Assembly: GCA_900539835.1 (NCBI GenBank)
Contig: UQDR01000024.1
Location: 1-28,209 of the forward strand
Origin: an uncultured Ruminococcus sp.
Lineage (GTDB): Bacteria > Bacillota > Clostridia > Oscillospirales > Ruminococcaceae
Length of the DNA stretch: 28,209 bases
Reading direction: 5' to 3'
The position numbers were made by a program, and so were the translations under genes. Below, piece after piece: positions 23,154-28,209 of the stretch. Within the stretch, counting starts at the first letter, position 1, and every line of letters begins with the position of its first letter. The notes under the pieces are model-generated. The model was not told the origin of the DNA, made no database searches, and saw only the letters and a program-made list of their open reading frames with translations.

Positions 23154-26108
23154 ATGAATAAACTATACAGCTTAGGCATCGATGTAGGATCAACCACCGT
23201 TAAAACTGTTATTCTCGACGGAGATAATATAATTTATAATAAATATGAAAGACATTTTTCCAAGGTTCGTGAAACTGTAGCTCAACAGCTTAAAATAATC
23301 AGAGATATGTATAAAGGCGATAAATTCAAGATCGCTATTACCGGTTCGGCAGGTCTCGGAATTGCCGAAGCCTGTGGAATAACCTTTGTTCAGGAGGTTT
23401 TCTCTGCGTTTATCGCTGTTAATAAACAATATCCTGACGCTGATGTCGTTGTGGAACTGGGGGGAGAGGACGCCAAAATCATCTTCCTTACCGGAGGAGT
23501 TGAACAGCGTATGAACGGCTCCTGTGCTGGCGGTACGGGTGCATTTATCGACCAGATGGCGGGACTTTTGGGCGTTTCCCCCGACGAGCTTAACGAGCTT
23601 TCTTTACATAGTGAAAAGCTTTATCCCATAGCTTCAAGATGCGGAGTTTTTGCAAAATCCGATATCCAGCCGCTGCTTAATCAGGGAGCAAAAAAAGAAG
23701 ATATTGCCGCTTCAATTTTTCAGGCAGTTGTGGATCAGACCGTATCGGGACTGGCACAGGGAAGAAAAATCGAAGGAAAGGTCCTTTTCCTGGGCGGACC
23801 GCTTTCATTCCTCAGCGGCTTGAGAAAAGCCTTTGTCAATACGCTCAAGCTGGACGAAGAGCATGCTGTTTTCCCTGAGCTTGCACCATGCTTTATGGCT
23901 TACGGCTCAGCGCTTCGTGCAGAACAGATGAGCGAGGAAATGACCATCGACGAGGCACTTGATAAAATCATAAATGCTAAATCACAGGATACGATCGCTG
24001 TGGGCAAGCCATTGTTTGAATCACAGGATGACTATAGAAATTTCGTTGAAAGACATAAGAAATCAGACTTAAAATATGAAGATATAAAAACCTATGAGGG
24101 TGACGCTTATCTGGGAATTGACGCAGGCTCGACCACCACAAAGCTTGTGCTTATAACTCCCGACGGAAAGCTTCTTTATCAGCATTATTGTTCAAATAAA
24201 GGCCAGCCCTTGGATATTATTGCTTCTAAGCTTGAAGAGATTTATTCTCTGGCAAATCCGAAGCTGAACATTAAGGCTTCTGCGGTAACAGGCTATGGCG
24301 AGGATCTGATCAAATCAGGCTTGGGCGTTGATTACGGCATTGTTGAAACTGTTGCCCACTATAAAGCGGCAGCTTATTTCTGTCCCGATGTTGACTTTAT
24401 TATTGATATCGGCGGACAGGATATTAAATGCTTTAAGATCAAAAATAACGCTATCGACAGCATTATGCTTAACGAGGCTTGCTCATCGGGCTGTGGTTCG
24501 TTTATACAAACATTTGCTCAGGCAATGGGCTATGAGATTGCAGACTTTGCAAGGCTCGGACTTTTTGCAAAAGCCCCTGTAGAGCTTGGGTCAAGATGTA
24601 CAGTGTTTATGAACTCATCAGTTAAACAAGCTCAGAAGGACGGCGCCTGTGTTGAGGATATTTCCGCCGGACTTTCATCTTCTATTATCAAAAATGCAAT
24701 ATATAAAGTAATAAGAGCAAAATCAGTTGATGAGCTTGGAAAAAATATTGTTGTACAAGGCGGTACTTTCCTTAATGACGCAGTTCTTCGTTCATTTGAA
24801 GCCGAGCTTGGAAGAAACGTTATAAGACCGGCAATCGCAGGTCTTATGGGAGCGTTCGGATGCGCACTTTTTGCCATGGAAAAGTCGAAAAATTCAGAAA
24901 AAGAAACATCTTTACTTACAAAAGCTCAGCTTGAAGAATTCGCATATAAATCCACAGCTGTTCAGTGCAAGGGCTGCGGAGCACATTGTAACCTCACTAT
25001 AATCCGTTTTAACGACGGAAGACGTTTTGTTTCCGGAAACAGATGCGAAAAGGGTGCAGGAATAAAAATTGACAACCCAATGGAAAATATGATCGAATAT
25101 AAGTACAACTCCATTCTTGAGCTTGAAAACAAAAAGCCTGAATCCGAACCTATTGCAAAGGTCGGTTTGCCGCTGGCTTTGAATTTCTATGACCTTATGC
25201 CGTTTTTCCATACACTTTTGACAGAGCTTGGATTTGAAGTGGTTTTCTCAGAGGAATCTACGAGAGATACTTACTATAAAGGTCAGCAGACTATTCCGTC
25301 AGATACCGTTTGTTACCCTGCGAAAATTACCCACGGACATATTGAGAGCCTGCTTGAAAAGGGCGTTGACTTTATTTTCTATCCATGTATGAGCTACGGC
25401 GTTGACGAGGGTCAGTCGGATAACCACTATAACTGTCCTGTTGTAGCATATTATCCTGAGCTTTTGAAGGCAAATATGCCGTCACTTAATGATGAGAACT
25501 TTATCACGCCTTATCTTGATATTAATACAAAATCTCACGTTGCAAAGGCTATGTCGAGAGCATTGAAGAAATACGGCATTACTGCAAAACAGGTTTCTAA
25601 TGTGCTTAACAAGGCTTATTCCGCACAGGTCCGCTATAAAAAGGCTATTGAAAACAAGGCTCAGGAAATTATGGATAAGGCAAGAGAGCAAGGCAGAAAA
25701 ATCATTGTTCTCGCCGGAAGACCTTATCACATTGACCCTGAAATAAACCACGGAATACATAAGCTTATTACTTCGTTGGGGTTTGCGGTTATTACCGAAG
25801 ACAGTGTTGCTAATCTTGTGGACACTCCGCCTCTTGATGTGCTTAACCAATGGACATTCCATTCACGCCTTTACCGTGCCGCAGAATATGTTTGTCAGCA
25901 TGAAGATATGCAGCTTGTTCAGCTTGTATCCTTCGGCTGCGGAATTGACGCTGTTACAACTGATGAGGTAAGAGCGATTCTTGAAGAAAACGGTAAGCTT
26001 TATACACAGCTTAAAATTGATGAAATCACCAACCTTGGCGCTGCAAAAATCCGATTGAGGTCACTTGCGGCAGCCTTGGAGGAGAAGGAGGCTAATTCTC
26101 ATGAGTGA
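23154..26108 (+). CDS. 2-hydroxyacyl-CoA dehydratase activase-type ATPase, double ASKHA domain plus DUF2229
   Basis: This 984-residue protein has two BcrAD/BadFG-type ASKHA ATPase domains in tandem: about 5-270 (LGIDVGSTTVKTVI) and about 318-578 (LGIDAGSTTTKLVL). In dimeric activators such as HgdC, two cysteines 39 residues apart from each subunit hold one [4Fe-4S] cluster. Here domain 1 has Cys124 (NGSCAGGTG) and Cys163 (SRCGVF), and domain 2 has Cys443 (NEACSSGCG) and Cys482 (SRCTVF), with the same spacing of 39. One chain can thus build the whole site. A cysteine motif follows (Cys605, 608, 612, 631), then a DUF2229-like region to the end. Such proteins use ATP to send low-potential electrons to radical dehydratases or double-cubane reductases. 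The target here is unknown. It is coupled to the next gene by an 8-bp overlap. Confidence 0.9.
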   Translation: MNKLYSLGIDVGSTTVKTVILDGDNIIYNKYERHFSKVRETVAQQLKIIRDMYKGDKFKIAITGSAGLGIAEACGITFVQEVFSAFIAVNKQYPDADVVVELGGEDAKIIFLTGGVEQRMNGSCAGGTGAFIDQMAGLLGVSPDELNELSLHSEKLYPIASRCGVFAKSDIQPLLNQGAKKEDIAASIFQAVVDQTVSGLAQGRKIEGKVLFLGGPLSFLSGLRKAFVNTLKLDEEHAVFPELAPCFMAYGSALRAEQMSEEMTIDEALDKIINAKSQDTIAVGKPLFESQDDYRNFVERHKKSDLKYEDIKTYEGDAYLGIDAGSTTTKLVLITPDGKLLYQHYCSNKGQPLDIIASKLEEIYSLANPKLNIKASAVTGYGEDLIKSGLGVDYGIVETVAHYKAAAYFCPDVDFIIDIGGQDIKCFKIKNNAIDSIMLNEACSSGCGSFIQTFAQAMGYEIADFARLGLFAKAPVELGSRCTVFMNSSVKQAQKDGACVEDISAGLSSSIIKNAIYKVIRAKSVDELGKNIVVQGGTFLNDAVLRSFEAELGRNVIRPAIAGLMGAFGCALFAMEKSKNSEKETSLLTKAQLEEFAYKSTAVQCKGCGAHCNLTIIRFNDGRRFVSGNRCEKGAGIKIDNPMENMIEYKYNSILELENKKPESEPIAKVGLPLALNFYDLMPFFHTLLTELGFEVVFSEESTRDTYYKGQQTIPSDTVCYPAKITHGHIESLLEKGVDFIFYPCMSYGVDEGQSDNHYNCPVVAYYPELLKANMPSLNDENFITPYLDINTKSHVAKAMSRALKKYGITAKQVSNVLNKAYSAQVRYKKAIENKAQEIMDKAREQGRKIIVLAGRPYHIDPEINHGIHKLITSLGFAVITEDSVANLVDTPPLDVLNQWTFHSRLYRAAEYVCQHEDMQLVQLVSFGCGIDAVTTDEVRAILEENGKLYTQLKIDEITNLGAAKIRLRSLAAALEEKEANSHE

Positions 26109-27360
26109 AAAGAATCAAAATAAAAAGATTTCAAAACGAGTAAACAAAACTATTTTTACAGAAGAAATGAAAAAGGATTATACCATTCTTGTACCTGATA
26201 TGCTTCCTATTCATTTCAAGCTGATAATAGCTATTTACAAGAAATTCGGATATAACATGGAGCTTTTGCAGACATCTACTCAGAATGTAATCAACGAAGG
26301 TCTGAAAAACGTTCACAACGACACCTGTTACCCTGCTTTGCTGGTTATCGGGCAGTTTATGGACGCACTTAAAAGCGGAAAATATGATGTGAACAAAACT
26401 GCGCTTCTTATTTCACAGACAGGAGGGGGATGCAGAGCTTCAAACTATCTGCACCTTCTCAGAAAAGCGTTATCAGCGGAATTTCCACAGGTTCCTGTAC
26501 TTTCATTGAATTTCAGCGGACTTGAAAAGAACCCTGCGTTTCCCATGACGCCGGCTATTGCACTAAGGCTGGTGTATGCTGTTCTTTACGGTGATATGCT
26601 TATGCTTTTATATAATCAGTGCAAACCTTATGAGATAAATAAGGGAAGCACAGATGAGCTTCTTGCAAGGTGGGAACATCGCTTAGGCAAGCTTCTTGAC
26701 GGAAAGAACTATCTTATGCCAAAGCCTATTTACAAGGCAATTTTACGGGATTTTGCGGCGCTTCCGAGAACTAAGGAGCCTAAGCCAAAGGTGGGAATCG
26801 TAGGCGAAATTTATGTAAAATATTCACCTCTTGCAAACAATCATCTCAATGAATTTTTGCTTTCAGAGGGATGCGAGCCTAATGTTCCGGGACTTCTGGA
26901 TTTTGTTCTTTACTGTGCATCTGACGCAGTAAATGACGCAAAGCTGTATGACAAAAAGGATAAGAAATCCTTGGTTTTTTCAATTGGATATGATGTTCTT
27001 TATAAGTTCCAGAAACAGCAGATAAAAGTCATTGAAGAGCATGGAGTTTTCCAGCCGCCTCATGATTTCGAGCATTTAAGAAAATGCGCTGATAAATATA
27101 TCAATCAGGGTGTAAAAATGGGCGAGGGCTGGCTTATTACTGCTGAAATGGCGGCTCTTGCAGAAACAGGAACTAAGAACATTATCTGCACTCAGCCTTT
27201 CGGTTGTCTGCCTAATCACATTGTTGCAAAGGGAATGTCGAGAGTAATTAAAAATGCATATCCTGACGCTAATATTGTAGCCATCGACTATGACCCGGGT
27301 GCAACAAAGGTCAATCAGGAAAACAGAATCAAGCTTATGCTTGCAAATGCTAAGATTTAG
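26101..27360 (+). CDS. Activase-associated protein, matching the C-terminal part of fused activases (COG3580/3581-like)
   Basis: The likely start is ATG 26101 (419 residues), because AAGGAGG lies 9 nt before it inside the preceding gene; the frame also extends upstream to 26065. After a basic leader come YTILVPDMLPIHFKLIIAIY, a conserved HNDTCYPALLVIGQF and a Gly-rich TGGGCRASNYLHLLRKAL. Later blocks are KVGIVGEIYVKYSPLANNH and CTQPFGCLPNHIVAKG. These Cys-containing blocks are those of HgdB-like or double-cubane-related folds and could bind an Fe-S cluster. In many clostridia this region is fused to the activase in one chain of about 1400 residues. Here it is a separate, translationally coupled subunit. 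No acyl-CoA dehydratase hgdAB pair or CoA-transferase is nearby, so the substrate is unknown. Confidence 0.85.
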   Translation: MSEKNQNKKISKRVNKTIFTEEMKKDYTILVPDMLPIHFKLIIAIYKKFGYNMELLQTSTQNVINEGLKNVHNDTCYPALLVIGQFMDALKSGKYDVNKTALLISQTGGGCRASNYLHLLRKALSAEFPQVPVLSLNFSGLEKNPAFPMTPAIALRLVYAVLYGDMLMLLYNQCKPYEINKGSTDELLARWEHRLGKLLDGKNYLMPKPIYKAILRDFAALPRTKEPKPKVGIVGEIYVKYSPLANNHLNEFLLSEGCEPNVPGLLDFVLYCASDAVNDAKLYDKKDKKSLVFSIGYDVLYKFQKQQIKVIEEHGVFQPPHDFEHLRKCADKYINQGVKMGEGWLITAEMAALAETGTKNIICTQPFGCLPNHIVAKGMSRVIKNAYPDANIVAIDYDPGATKVNQENRIKLMLANAKI

Positions 27361-27395
27361 CCTTATCGGAATTATGCTGTGCATAAAAAGCCTAC

Positions 27396-27423
27396 TTGTA
27401 ATTAATTGAAAATATGCTATAAT
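27396..27423 (+). promoter_or_regulatory. Probable promoter of the lipoprotein gene
   Basis: TTGTAA (27396-27401) and TATAAT (27418-27423) lie 16 nt apart, about 69 nt before the ATG at 27492. The minus-10 is perfect and the minus-35 is partial. Confidence 0.6.
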
Positions 27424-27491
27424 ATAATTTGCGGTTGAATTTATTAATACCGTATTTGATAAAATCTTAAAATAATATGGAGGAGATAATT

Positions 27492-27971
27492 ATGAAAAAG
27501 TTACTTGCTGTTTTAAGCTGTCTGACAATATGCTTGTCATTTGCGGCCTGCGGAGATAAGGATGAGTCATCAGCTGAAAAGGCTGAATCAAAAGCTTCAG
27601 TTGAATCTTCATCAGTTGAAGAATCAAAGGCTGATGAATCTGCTGACGCTTCTGAGGGCAAAACCCTACAAGATTATATTGACGAAAACAAAGAAACTTT
27701 TGATGTTTTAAAGAATTCATATAAAGACTCAGGTATGGAACTGGACGTTTTGACTCGTGAGAATTCACTTGTATATACATATAAGTACACTACTGACATT
27801 GACGATATTGAAACCGTTAAGGAAACATTTGACCAAAGTTTGGAGGCTGGTAAGGAATCCTACATTCAATCACTTAATGCTTTAAAGCTTTCTGTTCCTT
27901 CAACAGAATCTATTATTATTGAATATTTGGACAAGGACGGAAATATTATCACTTCAGGTGAGTTTAAGTAA
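27492..27971 (+). CDS. Lipoprotein with a DUF4854-like domain
   Basis: This 159-residue protein has a lipoprotein signal (MKKLLAVLSCLTICLSFAAC): the lipobox ends at Cys20, which would be acylated and anchored to the outer face of the membrane. A Ser/Glu/Ala-rich low-complexity linker covers about 24-60. The compact C-terminal domain (about 60-159, LQDYIDENKETFDVLKN to YLDKDGNIITSGEF) resembles DUF4854 of clostridial lipoproteins, whose function is unknown. The start ATG 27492 has GGAGG 8 nt upstream; a frame from 27477 exists but has no SD and would spoil the signal peptide. The gene is monocistronic with its own terminator. Confidence 0.85.
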   Translation: MKKLLAVLSCLTICLSFAACGDKDESSAEKAESKASVESSSVEESKADESADASEGKTLQDYIDENKETFDVLKNSYKDSGMELDVLTRENSLVYTYKYTTDIDDIETVKETFDQSLEAGKESYIQSLNALKLSVPSTESIIIEYLDKDGNIITSGEFK

Positions 27972-27990
27972 TAAGTAGAAAAGATTATTT

Positions 27991-28020
27991 GGGCGACTGT
28001 ATGGTCGCCCATACTTTTTT
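27991..28020 (+). terminator. Terminator of the lipoprotein gene
   Basis: GGGCGAC (27991-27997) and GTCGCCC (28004-28010) form a 7-bp stem with a TGTATG loop, followed by ATAC and six T. The stem core resembles those of the terminators at 5510 and 10002. Confidence 0.88.
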
Positions 28021-28050
28021 GTGTGAGCCAATATGTATAATTTTAGTGTG

Positions 28051-28089
28051 GGTGGACGTAAAGCCGACACCTATGTTGATTTTTGCAAG
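28051..28089. repeat. Dispersed intergenic repeat, type B copy 2 (diverged)
   Basis: It aligns along its length with 19835-19872: GACGTAAAGCCGAC in the core, then CACCTATGTTGATTTTTGCA for TCCCCTACACCGATTTTGCA. It sits directly next to an inverted type A composite at the window end. Confidence 0.75.
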
Positions 28090-28100
28090 CTTACTATAGA

Positions 28101-28196
28101 CCGGGACGTCGAGGACAAACTTAACATGGTAACGGGACGTCTGAGGACAAACTCAGCTACGCTGAGTGGCGGGCTGTCGAGGACGCCAGCCCCTAC
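28101..28196. repeat. Dispersed intergenic repeat, type A composite in inverse orientation
   Basis: Read on -, the 27-bp core (28170-28196) matches the other type A copies except at four positions: AC to CT in the left arm and GT to AG in the right arm, so the stem still pairs. A tail with GAGTTTGTCCTCAGACGTCCCG (28131-28155 region) matches the tail of the 11816 copy, followed by a further GTCCTCGACGTCCCGG end (28101-28116). Confidence 0.85.
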
Positions 28197-28209
28197 ACAA
28201 GATTTGCGA

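Noticed and set aside
26065..26110. Frameshift or sequencing error between the two activase genes
   Set aside because: The second gene has its own well-placed SD (AAGGAGG) and ATG, with an 8-bp overlap, which is normal coupling, so a natural split is more likely.

Overview
The window looks like chromosomal DNA of a low-to-moderate GC, anaerobic, spore-forming Firmicute. My best guess is a gut Clostridia of the Ruminococcaceae/Oscillospiraceae type. The grounds are a cotJ spore-coat operon, a clostridial-type ferredoxin, an oxygen-sensitive class I fumarase subunit, a 2-hydroxyacyl-CoA dehydratase-type activase, strong Shine-Dalgarno (SD) sequences and TTGACA/TATAAT promoters. The taxon is inference; no rRNA or tRNA gene is present.

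Layout. (1) 1-5719 is a visibly AT-rich accessory block, all on +. It holds the tail of a probable polymorphic-toxin protein, a 1084-residue protein with a caspase/gingipain-like His...Cys pair followed by carboxypeptidase-regulatory-like and GLUG-like repeats, a leftover fibronectin-type gene end, and a secreted BspA-type leucine-rich-repeat/FnIII protein. (2) 5720-6643 is cotJA-cotJB-cotJC on -. CotJC stops about 50 residues early, exactly where the AT-rich block begins. (3) 6.8-10.0 kb holds a ferredoxin, an ECF S component and GTP-type PEP carboxykinase. (4) 10.0-11.7 kb is a second AT-rich insert: a DUF1292 protein, two membrane proteins and a small ribbon-helix-helix protein. (5) 11.7-17.2 kb holds dispersed repeats, a YdbS/YdbT-like bPH-domain pair, an AGCS amino-acid:cation symporter and mnmG. 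(6) 17.24-17.58 kb carries what looks like a type I toxin-antitoxin locus: a 29-residue membrane peptide with its own consensus promoter and a masked SD, and an oppositely oriented promoter giving a roughly 100-nt antisense RNA. (7) 17.6-22.9 kb, on -, holds a fumarase alpha subunit with an amidohydrolase, repeats, and a zapA/U32 (RlhA-like)/dut operon. (8) 23.1-27.4 kb is a large two-gene activase operon, followed by a DUF4854-like lipoprotein and more repeats.

The most interesting items are the unlisted type I toxin-antitoxin locus, the interrupted cotJC (which could be a sporulation-gene-interrupting element), the modular GTAGGGGACGG-type intergenic repeats with a compensatory base change in their stem, and the clan CD protease-like protein lacking an obvious signal peptide beside a toxin-like domain. 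The rest of the window is fairly ordinary chromosome.
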